NCBI RefSeq assembly: GCF_001013905.1
Contig: NZ_LN831790.1
Span: 3,176,001 to 3,240,000 of the forward strand
Reading direction: 5' to 3'
DNA: 64,000 nt
DNA from: Streptomyces leeuwenhoekii
GTDB lineage: Bacteria > Actinomycetota > Actinomycetes > Streptomycetales > Streptomycetaceae
Below the pieces are notes generated by a model, which saw only the letters and a program-made list of their open reading frames with translations, was not told the DNA's origin and ran no database searches. How positions within the stretch are numbered: the stretch's first letter is position 1; each line of letters opens with the position of its first letter. Shown here piece by piece: positions 52,341 through 61,542 of this stretch. A program made the translations under genes and the position numbers.

Positions 52341-53756
52341 ATGACCGACGAGGGACAGGACAGGACCGGCCGGACCGGGTACCGCATCGAGCACGACTCG
52401 ATGGGCGAGGTCCGGGTGCCCGCCCACGCCAAGTGGCGGGCCCAGACCCAGCGCGCGGTGGAGAACTTCCCCGTCTCCGGGCAGCGCATCGAGCGGGCCC
52501 ACATCGAGGCGCTGGCGCGGATCAAGGGGGCGGCGGCCAAGGTCAACGCCGAGCTGGGCGTCCTGGACCGGGAGATCGCCGCGGCGATCCAGGAGGCCGC
52601 CGCCGAGGTGGCCGCCGGGCGGTGGGACGACCACTTCCCCGTGGACGTGTTCCAGACCGGTTCCGGGACCTCGTCCAACATGAACGCCAACGAGGTCGTC
52701 GCCACCCTCGCCAGTGAGCGCCTGGGCCGCGACGTGCATCCCAACGACCACGTCAACGCCTCGCAGTCGTCCAACGACGTCTTCCCCTCCTCGATCCACA
52801 TCGCGGCCACCGCCGCCGTCACCCGGGACCTGATCCCGGCCCTGGAGCACCTGGCGGCGGCGCTGGAGCGCAAGGCGGAGGAGTTCGCCGACGTGGTCAA
52901 GGCCGGGCGGACCCATCTGATGGACGCCACGCCCGTGACGCTGGGGCAGGAGTTCGGCGGGTACGCCGCCCAGGTGCGGTACGGGGTCGAGCGGCTGCGC
53001 GCCTCCCTGCCCCGGCTCGCCGAGCTCCCGCTGGGCGGCACCGCGGTCGGCACCGGCATCAACACCCCGCCCGGTTTCTCCGCCGCCGTGATCGAGGAGG
53101 TGGCCCGCGCGACGGGGCTGCCGCTGACCGAGGCGCGCGACCACTTCGAGGCGCAGGGCGCGCGGGACGGGATCGTCGAGACCAGCGGACAGCTCCGGAC
53201 CGTCGCCGTCGGGCTGACGAAGATCGCCAACGATCTGCGCTGGATGTCCTCCGGTCCCCGCACCGGCCTCGCGGAGATCACGCTGCCCGATCTCCAGCCC
53301 GGTTCGTCGATCATGCCGGGGAAGGTGAACCCGGTCATCCCCGAGGCGGTGCTCATGGTCTGCGCCCAGGTGATCGGCAACGACGCGACCGTCGCCACCG
53401 CCGGGGCGGCCGGGAACTTCGAGCTCAACGTGATGCTGCCGGTCATCGCGAAGAACGTGCTGGAGTCGATCCGGCTGCTCGCCAACGTCTCGCGGCTGCT
53501 GGCGGACCGGACCGTCGACGGCGTCGTGGCGCAGCGCGAGCGCGCACGCGAGTACGCCGAGTCGTCGCCGTCCGTCGTCACCCCGCTCAACCGCTACATC
53601 GGGTACGAGGAGGCCGCCAAGGTCGCCAAGCGGGCGCTGGCCGAGCGGAAGACGATCCGTCAGGTCGTGCTCGAGGGCGGCTACGTGGAGCGCGGTGATC
53701 TGACGGAGGAGCAACTGGACGAGGCGCTGGACGTCCTGCGGATGACCCGCCCCTGA
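52341..53756 (+). CDS. fumC: Fumarate hydratase class II
   Basis: 471 residues from ATG 52341 (GGAGG upstream). Fumarase/aspartase superfamily: [32 protein letters not shown], the catalytic loop [15 protein letters not shown] (about 322-337), and [22 protein letters not shown]. It is iron-free and oxygen-stable and catalyses the same reaction as the preceding gene. Only 77 bp separate them. Confidence 0.95.
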   Translation: MTDEGQDRTGRTGYRIEHDSMGEVRVPAHAKWRAQTQRAVENFPVSGQRIERAHIEALARIKGAAAKVNAELGVLDREIAAAIQEAAAEVAAGRWDDHFPVDVFQTGSGTSSNMNANEVVATLASERLGRDVHPNDHVNASQSSNDVFPSSIHIAATAAVTRDLIPALEHLAAALERKAEEFADVVKAGRTHLMDATPVTLGQEFGGYAAQVRYGVERLRASLPRLAELPLGGTAVGTGINTPPGFSAAVIEEVARATGLPLTEARDHFEAQGARDGIVETSGQLRTVAVGLTKIANDLRWMSSGPRTGLAEITLPDLQPGSSIMPGKVNPVIPEAVLMVCAQVIGNDATVATAGAAGNFELNVMLPVIAKNVLESIRLLANVSRLLADRTVDGVVAQRERAREYAESSPSVVTPLNRYIGYEEAAKVAKRALAERKTIRQVVLEGGYVERGDLTEEQLDEALDVLRMTRP

Positions 53757-53796
53757 CCGGGCCGGGCGCCGGCCGGACACCGCCCGTGACCGGCGT

Positions 53797-53820
53797 GCGG
53801 ACCGCTTCCGGCCGGTCCGC
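53797..53820 (+). terminator. Terminator candidate after fumC
   Basis: GCGGACCG and CGGTCCGC, a perfect 8-bp stem with an 8-base loop, 40 bp past the fumC stop in the gap before the DUF402 gene. Confidence 0.5.
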
Positions 53821-53897
53821 GTGCCGCCCGTTGCCCCCTCGTGCGAACCGTGACGCGCGCCGCAGCGTCGTATGCACGGGGCACCTAATATCTGGCC

Positions 53898-54590
53898 ATG
53901 ACGGACGGTGAAGCGGTGACGGCAGCGGCGCGAGCGGGCGGGACGGCTTTCTGGAAGCCCGGGAGCCAGATCCTGTGGCGGTACCGGGAGAACGGCGGCA
54001 CGCGGATACACATCGCCCGCCCCGTCACGGTCGTGCGGGACGACGCCGAGGTGCTCGCCGCGTGGATGGCGCCGGGCACCGAGTGCGTGAAGCCCGCGCT
54101 GGCCGACGGCACCCCGGTCCACCAGGAGCCGCTGGCGTCGCGCTACACCAAGCCGCGGACCGTGCTGCGCGACCGGTGGTTCGGCACCGGTGTGCTCAAG
54201 CTGGCGCGGCCGGGCGAGCCCTGGTCGGTGTGGCTGTTCTGGGAGCCGGGCTGGCGGTTCAAGAACTGGTACGTGAATCTGGAGGAGCCGCTGGCCCGCT
54301 GGTCGGGCGGTGTGGACTCGGAGGACCATTTCCTGGACATCTCCGTCCAGCCGGACGGCAGTTGGCACTGGCGGGACGAGGACGAGTTCGCGCAGGCCCA
54401 GCGGGACGGGCTGATGGACGCCCGGCTCGCCGAGCGGGTGCGCCGGGCGGGCCGGTCCGCCGTGGAGGTGATCCGCGCCTGGGGGCCGCCGTTCCGCGAC
54501 GGCTGGCAGGACTGGCGTCCGGACCCCTCCTGGCCGGTACCGTCGTTGCCGAAGGACTGGGACCGCACGCCCGCGCATGTGTCCTCATGA
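53898..54590 (+). CDS. DUF402 (FomD-like) family protein
   Basis: 230 residues. A barrel-type domain with W/Y-rich strands (GTAFWKPGSQILWRYREN, WSVWLFWEPGWRFKNWYVNLEEPLARW) and DSEDHFLDISVQPDGSWHWRDEDEF, the metal-binding acidic cluster of DUF402/FomD nucleoside-phosphate hydrolases. Most likely hydrolyses a nucleotide or nucleotidyl ester; the substrate is unknown. Confidence 0.82.
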   Translation: MTDGEAVTAAARAGGTAFWKPGSQILWRYRENGGTRIHIARPVTVVRDDAEVLAAWMAPGTECVKPALADGTPVHQEPLASRYTKPRTVLRDRWFGTGVLKLARPGEPWSVWLFWEPGWRFKNWYVNLEEPLARWSGGVDSEDHFLDISVQPDGSWHWRDEDEFAQAQRDGLMDARLAERVRRAGRSAVEVIRAWGPPFRDGWQDWRPDPSWPVPSLPKDWDRTPAHVSS

Positions 54591-54595
54591 GACCC

Positions 54596-54626
54596 TTGAT
54601 GCGCCCCCGGGCAAGAAACGTAGGAT
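54596..54626 (+). promoter_or_regulatory. Candidate promoter upstream of the GAF/PP2C gene
   Basis: TTGATG (54596-54601) and TAGGAT (54621-54626) with a 19-bp spacer. The -10 fits the Streptomyces housekeeping consensus TAGRRT well; the spacer is one base longer than ideal. Confidence 0.45.
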
Positions 54627-54707
54627 CGTCCTCCGCAAGGGGAGCGCGGCGGCAACGAGCGAAGCGCACGCCGGGCTTGACCGATCGTCACCGAGGGGCG
54701 GCAGGAC

Positions 54708-54890
54708 GTGAGCGAGAGGTACGAGGGCACCGCCGGCACGGGCAGCAGACGTCCGGCCGGTCGCATGGCAACAGCCTCTGACCGCACGGAAATTCCGTTC
54801 CTGGGGCACGTGAACCGGGTATCGGGACTTCTGCGGGACGAACTGCGCGCGCGGCGCGCAGCCCCGGACGGATGGATTCGACACGCGTGA
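54708..54890 (+). CDS. Possible 60-residue leader protein overlapping the GAF/PP2C gene
   Basis: From GTG 54708 (VSERYEGTAGTGSRRPAG), AGGAC just upstream. The second half (FLGHVNRVSGLLRDELRARRAA) could be an amphipathic helix. It overlaps the following gene by 19 bases in another frame. It could be a regulatory small protein or a translational leader; alternatively the GAF/PP2C start is misplaced. No domain recognised. Confidence 0.3.
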   Translation: MSERYEGTAGTGSRRPAGRMATASDRTEIPFLGHVNRVSGLLRDELRARRAAPDGWIRHA

Positions 54891-56938
54891 CGGAGTACCC
54901 GACCTCCTTCGAACGCCCCACGGCGGGCGTCGACCCCGCGGACCCTCGCGGGGCACTGCTGCATACCCCCGCGCCGGCGCACACGCCGGGCGCGGCCGCC
55001 TTACCGGCACCGAGCGCCGAGGGGCGGGCCGGAGAGACGCCGGCCGGGCCGGCGACGGGCCCGGACGGCGCTTTCGAGCATTCCCAGCCGCCCGCCGGGC
55101 AGGCCGCCGAGCCCGACCACCGGCCGCGTCCGGTGCCCGAGACCATCCCGGCCCAGCCGGGCGGTGACACGGCCCCGGCACCGGGGGCGGAGCGGCGGAC
55201 CGGGCAGGTCCCGGCGCCGGGACGGCCCACGCCGATGCGCCGGGACGGGGACCGGCTGCGGTTCGTGGGGGCCGCGACCCGGCGGATCGCCCGGGGCATG
55301 GACCTCGACGAGATCGTGATGGGGCTGTGCCGGGCCACCGTGCCCACCTTCGCCGACGCGATCCTCGTCTATCTGCGCGAACCGCTGCCGGTCGGTGACG
55401 AGCGGCCCTCCGGCCCGCTGGTGCTGAGGCTGCGCCGCACCGACCGGATACCGGCGGACCGCGACACCGAGGGCGGGTTCATGCCGGCCGTCCAGCCGGA
55501 GCCGTCCGAGCTGGACACGGTCGGGTCCGAGCTGTGCGAGGTGCGGCCCGGCAGCGCGCTGGCGGAGGTGCTGCGAGGGGTGCGGCCGGTGTTCACCGAC
55601 GCGCCCGCCGCTCGCGCCGCCCTTCCCGAACTGCTGGGGGAGGGCGGCGAGTTCGCTGTGCCCGGCGGGCAGCGCGCCATCCTCGCGCCGTTGCGGGGGC
55701 GGCGCCGGGTCATCGGGGCCGCGCTGTTCCTGCGCGGCCCGGAGCGCATCGCCTTCGAGACCGACGACCTGCTGGTGGCGGCCCAGCTCGCCACGCACAG
55801 CGCCCTCGGCATCGACAAGGCGGTGCTGTACGGCCGCGAGGCGTACATCGCCGACGAGCTGCAGCGCACGATGCTGCCGGAGAACCTGCCGCGCTGCACC
55901 GGCGTGCGGCTGGCCTCCCGCTATCTGCCGGCCGCGGAGACCGCGCGGGTCGGCGGCGACTGGTACGACGCCATCCCGCTGCCCGGCAGCCGGGTCGCCC
56001 TGGTCGTCGGCGACGTCATGGGCCACTCCATGACCTCCGCCGCGATCATGGGCCAGTTGCGCACCACCGCGCAGACCCTGGCCGGGCTCGACCTGCCCCC
56101 GCAGGAGGTCCTGCACCACCTGGACGAACAGGCCCAGCGCCTGGGCACCGACCGCATGGCGACCTGCCTGTACGCGGTGTACGACCCGGTCGCGCACCGC
56201 ATCACGGTCGCCAACGCCGGACATCCGCCGCCCGTCCTGCTGCACCTGGGCGGGCGGGCCGAGGTGCTGTCGGTGCCGGCGGGTGCCCCGATCGGTGTCG
56301 GCGGCGTCGACTTCGAGGCGGTGGAGCTGGACGCGCCCGCCGGCGGGACGCTGCTGCTGTACACCGACGGACTGGTGGAGTCCCGGCTGCGGGACGTGTG
56401 GACCGGCATAGAACAGCTCCGGGAGAAGCTGGAGGCGACCGCCGAGCTGACCGGTGCCGACCACGCGCCGCCGCTGGAGGCGCTGTGCGACGAGGTGCTG
56501 GACATGCTCGGCCCGGGCGACCGGGACGACGACATCGCGCTGCTCGCGGCCCGCTTCGACGGCATCGCCCCCAGTGACGTGGCGTACTGGGAGCTGGAGC
56601 CGGAGGACGCCGCCCCCGGCCGGGCCCGGCGCCTGGCCCGCCGCGAGCTCGCCCGCTGGGGCCTGGAGGACCTCACCGACTCCGTCGAGCTGCTGGTCAG
56701 CGAGGTCGTCACCAACGCCGTGCGGTACGCGTCCCGGCCGGTCACCCTGCGGCTGCTGCGCACGGACGTGCTGCGCTGCGAGGTCGGCGACGACGTGCCG
56801 CAACTGCCGCGCCTGCGGCAGGCGCGCGCCACGGACGAGGGCGGACGCGGGCTGTATCTGGTCAACCGGATGGCCCGGCGGTGGGGCGCGACCCGGCTGA
56901 GCACGGGCAAGGTGGTCTGGTTCGAGCTGAACCGCTGA
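54872..56938 (+). CDS. GAF-PP2C(SpoIIE)-HATPase regulatory phosphatase
   Basis: 688 residues from ATG 54872; GTG 54887 (VTEYPTSFERP) is an alternative. Residues 1-125 are Pro/Ala-rich and disordered, 130-325 a GAF-like sensor, 330-560 the PP2C domain (VGGDWYDAI, VVGDVMGHS, VANAGHPPPV, YTDGLVESRL, DDDIALL), 575-688 a HATPase (LLVSEVVTNAVRYA, DEGGRGLYLVN). Architecture resembles the 17570-20206 protein without the PAS domains. It probably controls an anti-sigma pathway. Confidence 0.88.
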   Translation: MDSTRVTEYPTSFERPTAGVDPADPRGALLHTPAPAHTPGAAALPAPSAEGRAGETPAGPATGPDGAFEHSQPPAGQAAEPDHRPRPVPETIPAQPGGDTAPAPGAERRTGQVPAPGRPTPMRRDGDRLRFVGAATRRIARGMDLDEIVMGLCRATVPTFADAILVYLREPLPVGDERPSGPLVLRLRRTDRIPADRDTEGGFMPAVQPEPSELDTVGSELCEVRPGSALAEVLRGVRPVFTDAPAARAALPELLGEGGEFAVPGGQRAILAPLRGRRRVIGAALFLRGPERIAFETDDLLVAAQLATHSALGIDKAVLYGREAYIADELQRTMLPENLPRCTGVRLASRYLPAAETARVGGDWYDAIPLPGSRVALVVGDVMGHSMTSAAIMGQLRTTAQTLAGLDLPPQEVLHHLDEQAQRLGTDRMATCLYAVYDPVAHRITVANAGHPPPVLLHLGGRAEVLSVPAGAPIGVGGVDFEAVELDAPAGGTLLLYTDGLVESRLRDVWTGIEQLREKLEATAELTGADHAPPLEALCDEVLDMLGPGDRDDDIALLAARFDGIAPSDVAYWELEPEDAAPGRARRLARRELARWGLEDLTDSVELLVSEVVTNAVRYASRPVTLRLLRTDVLRCEVGDDVPQLPRLRQARATDEGGRGLYLVNRMARRWGATRLSTGKVVWFELNR

Positions 56939-56964
56939 ACCGCCGCGCCCCGGGCCGGGGCGCG

Positions 56965-57016
56965 GAGAAGAGGGCGGGGGCGCCCGGCTGCTGCCGGGCG
57001 CCCCCGCCCTCTTCTC
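56965..57016. terminator. Very strong bidirectional terminator between PP2C and PBP genes
   Basis: A perfect 24-bp stem with a TGCT loop (56965-56988 / 56993-57016), the longest in the window, between convergent genes. It ends in CTTCTC on one side and GAGAAG on the other. Confidence 0.9.
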
Positions 57017-57034
57017 GTCCGCGGACGTCCCCGC

Positions 57035-59353
57035 CTACCGTTCGTCGTCGTCCTCCGGGAAGAACGGGTTCTCCGGTTCCTCCACCGTCGGCGACGGGGT
57101 CGTCGGCGTCGGGCTCGGCGACTCGGTCGTCGGCGTCGGGCTCGGCGACTGGGTCGTCGGCGTCGGCGAGGGCGTCTCGGAGGTCGGCGGCGCGGAGGTG
57201 GGCTCCCGGGTCGTCGGCTCCTCGGTGGGCGTCCGGCTGGGCTGCCGCGTCGGCGTCGGCGTCCGCGACGGCTGGACCGCCGCGCCCTGCTTGGTCTCCA
57301 GGTCGAACCGGCTGATCCCGTCCATCACGCCGAAGGTGTACGCCGCCCAGATCTGCGCCGGGTACTCGCCGCCGTTGAGGCGCTCCTCGCCCACCGCGCC
57401 GTACAGCGGCACCTGCGCGTAGGTCTTGGGGTCCTCGCCGAACAGGCCGACGGAGGTGACCAGGTCCGGGGTGTAGCCGGTGAACCAGGCCGACTTGTTG
57501 TTGTCGGACGTACCGGTCTTGCCGGCGACCTGCTGGCCGCCCCGCAGCGGGTTCTCGCGGACGGAGGTGCGGGCGGTGCCGTCGTCGACCACGCCGGTCA
57601 GCACGGAGGTCACCGTGTCGGCGGCCTCGCGGCTGATGACCTGCTCGCCGACCGGGTCGGGGAACTCGACCTCGCGGGAGTTGTGCTCGACGGACTTCAC
57701 CAGGGCCGGGGTGACCTTCTTGCCGTGGTTGTCCAGGGTGGCGTAGACGCCGGCCATCTCCAGCGGGCTGGCGCCCATCGAGCCGAGGGTCTGGGCGGGC
57801 ACCGCGTCCATGCCCTCGGTCTCCATGCCGAGCTTGCCGGCGACCTCCACCACCTTGTCCATCCCGACGTCGACGCCCATCTGCGCGAAGACGGAGTTGA
57901 CGGACTCGTTCATCGCCTGCTGGACGGTGATGTCGCCGTAGTCGACGTCGTCCTCGTTCTCGGGGGCGAAGCCGACCTCGCGTCCGTGGTCGACGACCGG
58001 GCGCTTGCTGGTGCCGTCGTAGACCGTGTTCGCCGTGATCGGCGTGCCGTCCTGGGTGGTGGCGTCCTCGTCGACCGCCGCGGCCAGGATGACCGGCTTG
58101 AAGGTGGAGGCGGGCTGGTAGTCGTCGCGGGTGGCGTTGTTGGTGAAGTGCTTCAGGTAGTCGGTGCCGCCGTACATCGCGACGACCGCGCCCGTCCTGG
58201 GGTCGACGGAGACCGCGCCCGCCTGGACCCGGGCGTCGGCCTCGTTCTCCTTGGGGTTCAGCTTGCCGGTCAACTGCGTCCTGACGGACCGCTCCAGCGC
58301 CGCCTGCTTCTTCTTGTCGATGTTGAGGGTGAGGGTCCAGCCGCCCGCGTCGACCATGGCCTGGGCCTGCTTCATGTCCTCGGCGCTGCCCTGCGCGACG
58401 AGCTGGCGCTCCAGCGCCGCGTTGGCCGCGTCCACCAGATAGCCGGTCTGGCCGCCCATGCCGGGGTCGGGCTTGGGCTCCTCGGGCACCGGGAACTTCA
58501 TCTCCCGGCGCTCGGCGGCGTCCAGCCAGTCCTGCTCGACCATGTTGTCCAGGACGTAGTTCCAGCGCTCCCGGACCAGCTTCTTGCCGGTGTCGGAGGC
58601 GATCGCCCAGTCGTACTGGTTCGGCGCCTGGAGCAGCGCCGCCAGGTAGGCGCCCTGCTCGACGGTGAGGTCCTCGGCGTCGACGCGGTAGTACGCCTGC
58701 GCGGCGGCCTGGATGCCGTAGGCGCCGCGGCCGTAGTAGCTGGTGTTGATGTATCCGGCGAGGATGTAGTCCTTGGACTTCTCGCGGTCCAGCTTCAGGG
58801 AGATGACCAGTTCCTGCAGCTTGCGGGAGATGGTCTGTTCCTGGGTGAGGTAGTAGTTCTTGACGTACTGCTGGGTGATCGTGGAGCCGCCCTGCGCGCC
58901 CTTGCCCGCGAGCGTGTTGAGCACACCGCGCGCGGTGCCCTTGAGGTCGACGCCGGCGTCCTTGTAGAAGGTCTTGTTCTCGGCGGCGACGAAGGTGTGC
59001 TGGACGTCCTTGGGCACCTTGGCCAGGTCGACGATCTCGCGGTTGCGGTCGCCGTCGCGGGTCATGACCGAGCCGTCGCTGTACTTGTAGACGTTGCTCT
59101 GCAGCTTGGCGTCGGCGTTCCCCTCGGGGATGTCGATCACCAGGTACAGCACGACGAAGGCGCCCATGCCGAGCAGGCACAGGCCGAAGAACGTGCCGAG
59201 GATCTTCTTCCAGGTGAACAGCCGTCGTATGCCGCTCTTCCCGGCCGCGCCCGACGAACGGCGACGCTTCGGCGCCGCGCGGCGGCCACCGCGCTGCCGC
59301 GCTCGCCTCTCTTCCGCTCGTCCCATCGGTCCGATCCGCTCCGATTCGTTCAC
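57035..59353 (-). CDS. Class A penicillin-binding protein (GT51 transglycosylase/transpeptidase)
   Basis: 772 residues from GTG 59353; ATG 59326 (MGRAEERRARQ) has better RBS spacing and may be the true start. A basic cytoplasmic tail precedes one TM helix (about 52-74). GT51 domain: AAENKTFYKDAGVDLKG (catalytic Glu) and GGSTITQQYVKNYYL. Transpeptidase: STFKPV (SxxK nucleophile), NESVNSVF (SxN) and AGKTGTSDNN (KTG). The C-terminal 85 residues are a Ser/Pro/Thr repeat (SPSPTPTT). It polymerises and crosslinks peptidoglycan at the outer membrane face. Divergent from the SPFH gene. Confidence 0.95.
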   Translation of the reverse strand: MNESERIGPMGRAEERRARQRGGRRAAPKRRRSSGAAGKSGIRRLFTWKKILGTFFGLCLLGMGAFVVLYLVIDIPEGNADAKLQSNVYKYSDGSVMTRDGDRNREIVDLAKVPKDVQHTFVAAENKTFYKDAGVDLKGTARGVLNTLAGKGAQGGSTITQQYVKNYYLTQEQTISRKLQELVISLKLDREKSKDYILAGYINTSYYGRGAYGIQAAAQAYYRVDAEDLTVEQGAYLAALLQAPNQYDWAIASDTGKKLVRERWNYVLDNMVEQDWLDAAERREMKFPVPEEPKPDPGMGGQTGYLVDAANAALERQLVAQGSAEDMKQAQAMVDAGGWTLTLNIDKKKQAALERSVRTQLTGKLNPKENEADARVQAGAVSVDPRTGAVVAMYGGTDYLKHFTNNATRDDYQPASTFKPVILAAAVDEDATTQDGTPITANTVYDGTSKRPVVDHGREVGFAPENEDDVDYGDITVQQAMNESVNSVFAQMGVDVGMDKVVEVAGKLGMETEGMDAVPAQTLGSMGASPLEMAGVYATLDNHGKKVTPALVKSVEHNSREVEFPDPVGEQVISREAADTVTSVLTGVVDDGTARTSVRENPLRGGQQVAGKTGTSDNNKSAWFTGYTPDLVTSVGLFGEDPKTYAQVPLYGAVGEERLNGGEYPAQIWAAYTFGVMDGISRFDLETKQGAAVQPSRTPTPTRQPSRTPTEEPTTREPTSAPPTSETPSPTPTTQSPSPTPTTESPSPTPTTPSPTVEEPENPFFPEDDDER
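57085..57165. repeat. Repeat encoding the SPSPTPTT tail of the PBP
   Basis: GTCGGCGTCGGGCTCGGCGA-type units recur at about 24-bp spacing and encode three copies of S-P-S-P-T-P-T-T in the extracellular C-terminus. Confidence 0.7.
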
Positions 59354-59519
59354 GTGTGCTCAGCAGTCACACAGGTTTCACGCTCAGGTCAGCTCAGAAA
59401 GCTAACACCGTCAGATACGACAAAGGGCGCCCGATCCGGTCTTTTACGGACGTGACAATCAGCACCCACCCCAAGGGAACCGACGCACGGGCGCGGTGCG
59501 AGGTTGCCGACGAGGGGTA

Positions 59520-59551
59520 AAGTGTTATCACTTAGCTAGACACACGCTAGC
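59520..59551. promoter_or_regulatory. Dyad cluster in the SPFH promoter region
   Basis: AAGTG-TTAT-CACTT (59520-59533) is directly followed by a GCTAG repeat (59535-59539, 59546-59550) forming a CTAG...CTAG dyad. It lies 50-80 bp upstream of the SPFH start in an A+T-richer patch between divergent genes, so it may be an operator; the nearby ribbon-helix-helix protein is a candidate binder. Confidence 0.45.
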
Positions 59552-59597
59552 GGGGCGCCCGCACCAGGCCCCGCGGCACGAGAACGGGGGGACACCC

Positions 59598-60533
59598 ATG
59601 TCCACGCATCACGCCCAGGCCGCCGCCGACGTCCCGGAGATGCCGGCCCCACGCGTCCGGGAGTTCCCGGCGCACAGCATCGGCGGGGGGCTGGCCCTGC
59701 TGCTGGGCCTGGTCAGGCTGCTGGCCGGGGTCGGCATGGTCGTCGCCGCGACGGCGGTCACGGCGGGCGGCGCCAAGGCCGTGCTGATCGTCGCGGGCGT
59801 CCTGGTCGCCCTGGCCGCCCTCGTCGCGGTGTGCGGGCTGAACATGGTCGCGCCGGGCGAGGCGCGGGTCGTGCAGCTCTTCGGGCGGTACCGGGGGACG
59901 ATCCGGCAGGACGGGCTGCGCTGGGTGAACCCGCTCACCTCGCGCACCAAGATCTCGACCCGGGTCCGCAACCACGAGACGGCCGTGCTGAAGGTCAACG
60001 ACGCCTACGGCAACCCGATCGAGCTGGCCGCCGTCGTGGTGTGGCGGGTGGAGGACACCGCGCAGGCCACCTTCGAGGTGGACGACTACATCGAGTTCGT
60101 CTCCACCCAGACCGAGGCGGCCGTGCGGCACATCGCCATCGAGTACCCCTACGACGCCCACGAGGAGGACGGCCTGTCGCTGCGCGGCAACGCCGAGGAG
60201 ATCACCGAGAAGCTCGCCGTCGAGCTCCACGCGCGCGTGGAGGCGGCCGGCGTGCAGATCATCGAGTCCCGCTTCACCCACCTCGCGTACGCTCCGGAGA
60301 TCGCCTCCGCGATGCTCCAGCGGCAGCAGGCCGGGGCTGTCGTCGCGGCGCGGCGGCAGATCGTGGACGGCGCGGTCGGGATGGTCGAGGCGGCGCTCGC
60401 CCGGATCGCGCAGCAGGACATCGTGGAGCTGGACGACGACCGGAAGGCGGCGATGGTCTCGAACCTCATGGTGGTGCTGTGCGGGGACCGCTCCGCGCAG
60501 CCCGTCCTGAACACGGGGACGCTCTACCAGTGA
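59598..60533 (+). CDS. SPFH/band-7 membrane protein
   Basis: 311 residues from ATG 59598 (GGGGGGAC upstream). Two TM helices (about 30-55, 62-84) and then an SPFH domain (from about 88): [66 protein letters not shown] and a helical region [26 protein letters not shown] shorter relative of flotillin-like scaffolds, probably organising membrane domains. Its stop overlaps the next start (GTGA). Confidence 0.88.
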   Translation: MSTHHAQAAADVPEMPAPRVREFPAHSIGGGLALLLGLVRLLAGVGMVVAATAVTAGGAKAVLIVAGVLVALAALVAVCGLNMVAPGEARVVQLFGRYRGTIRQDGLRWVNPLTSRTKISTRVRNHETAVLKVNDAYGNPIELAAVVVWRVEDTAQATFEVDDYIEFVSTQTEAAVRHIAIEYPYDAHEEDGLSLRGNAEEITEKLAVELHARVEAAGVQIIESRFTHLAYAPEIASAMLQRQQAGAVVAARRQIVDGAVGMVEAALARIAQQDIVELDDDRKAAMVSNLMVVLCGDRSAQPVLNTGTLYQ

Positions 60534-60799
60534 CCGCTCCGTCCGGGGACCCCACCCCGCGGCGCCGGCCGCAGCAGCGCAAGCAGGTCCTGCTGCGGCT
60601 GGACCCGCTGGTGTACGAGGCACTGGCCCGCTGGGCGGGCGACGAACTGCGCTCGGCCAACGCGCAGATCGAGTTCCTGCTGCGCCGGGCGCTGGCGGAG
60701 GCCGGCCGCCTGCCCGGCGGCGCCGGCCCGATCCCGCGCCGCGGGCGGCCGCCCGCCGACCCCGCGGCCGCGGACCGCTCCGCGGAACCGGAGGGCTGA
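60530..60799 (+). CDS. Ribbon-helix-helix (Arc-like) small DNA-binding protein
   Basis: 89 residues from GTG 60530, overlapping the SPFH stop by four bases. KQVLLRLDPLVYEALARWAGDELRSANAQIEFLLRRAL (about 18-55) fits the RHH pattern: a strand for major-groove contact and two helices, common in Arc/CopG antitoxins and in such SPFH operons. The C-terminus is disordered. May autoregulate the SPFH operon. Confidence 0.75.
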   Translation: MTAPSGDPTPRRRPQQRKQVLLRLDPLVYEALARWAGDELRSANAQIEFLLRRALAEAGRLPGGAGPIPRRGRPPADPAAADRSAEPEG

Positions 60800-60963
60800 C
60801 GGGACGGCGGGGTCGGGGCCGGGGGGGTCACACCCCCGCCCCCGACCCCGCCCCCCGGCCGGGCGTCCGATGCCTCCTGCCGGGGCCGTCCGGCACCGTC
60901 GCGAAACCGTGACAACCGCCCCCGGCCTGCTCGTTCACGCCCTCGCCGCGCTCCTCACCCCCC
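60800..60963. other. Gap before the PadR operon
   Basis: C- and G-runs (GGGGGG, CCCCGCCCCCGACCCCGCCCCC, in the interval 60820-60857) and no gene. The G-rich and C-rich blocks face each other and could act as a terminator-like stem for the SPFH operon. Confidence 0.4.
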
Positions 60964-61000
60964 CGTATGCACCCGACGTATACACCGCACGTATACACCG
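60964..61000. promoter_or_regulatory. Triple direct repeat, candidate PadR operator
   Basis: Three head-to-tail copies of CGTATACACCG: CGTATGCACCCG (60964-60975), ACGTATACACCG (60976-60987) and ACGTATACACCG (60989-61000), about 12-13 bp apart. The centre GTATAC is itself a palindrome. Located 18 bp before the PadR ATG, next to the -10 region. Confidence 0.6.
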
Positions 61001-61017
61001 TGTGTAGAGTGAGCGTC

Positions 61018-61542
61018 ATGTCCATCGGTCACACCCTCCTCGGACTCCTGGAGTCCGGGCCCCGCCACGGCTACGACCTCAAGCGGGCCTTCGACGAGAA
61101 GTTCGGCCACGACCGGCCGCTCCACTACGGCCAGGTCTACTCGACCATGTCCCGCCTGCTGAAGAACGGTCTCGTCGAGGTCGACGGCATCGAGGCGGGC
61201 GGCGGACCCGAGCGCAAGCGATACGCCATCACCGACGCCGGGATCACGGACGTCGAGCAGTGGCTCGCCACGCCGGAGAAGCCCGAGCCGTACCTCCAGT
61301 CGACCCTGTACACCAAGGTCGTCCTGGCGCTGCTCACCCGGCGCGACGCCGCCGAGATCCTCGACACCCAGCGCTCGGAGCATCTGCGCAGCATGCGCAT
61401 CCTCACCGACCGCAAGCGCAAGGGCGACCTGGCCGACCAGCTCATCTGCGACCACGCCCTGTTCCATCTGGAGGCCGACCTGCGCTGGCTGGAGCTGACC
61501 GCGGCGCGGCTCGACAAGCTCCGTGAGGCGGTGACCCGATGA
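61018..61542 (+). CDS. PadR-family transcriptional regulator
   Basis: 174 residues from ATG 61018 (MSIGHTLLGLLESGPRHGYDLKRAFDEKFG). The PadR winged HTH (about 1-85: LHYGQVYSTMSRLLKNGLVEVDG...RKRYAITDAG) is followed by an alpha-helical C-terminal dimer domain, subfamily 2 size. It overlaps the ABC gene (ATGA) and probably represses this exporter operon until a toxic compound binds. Confidence 0.92.
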   Translation: MSIGHTLLGLLESGPRHGYDLKRAFDEKFGHDRPLHYGQVYSTMSRLLKNGLVEVDGIEAGGGPERKRYAITDAGITDVEQWLATPEKPEPYLQSTLYTKVVLALLTRRDAAEILDTQRSEHLRSMRILTDRKRKGDLADQLICDHALFHLEADLRWLELTAARLDKLREAVTR

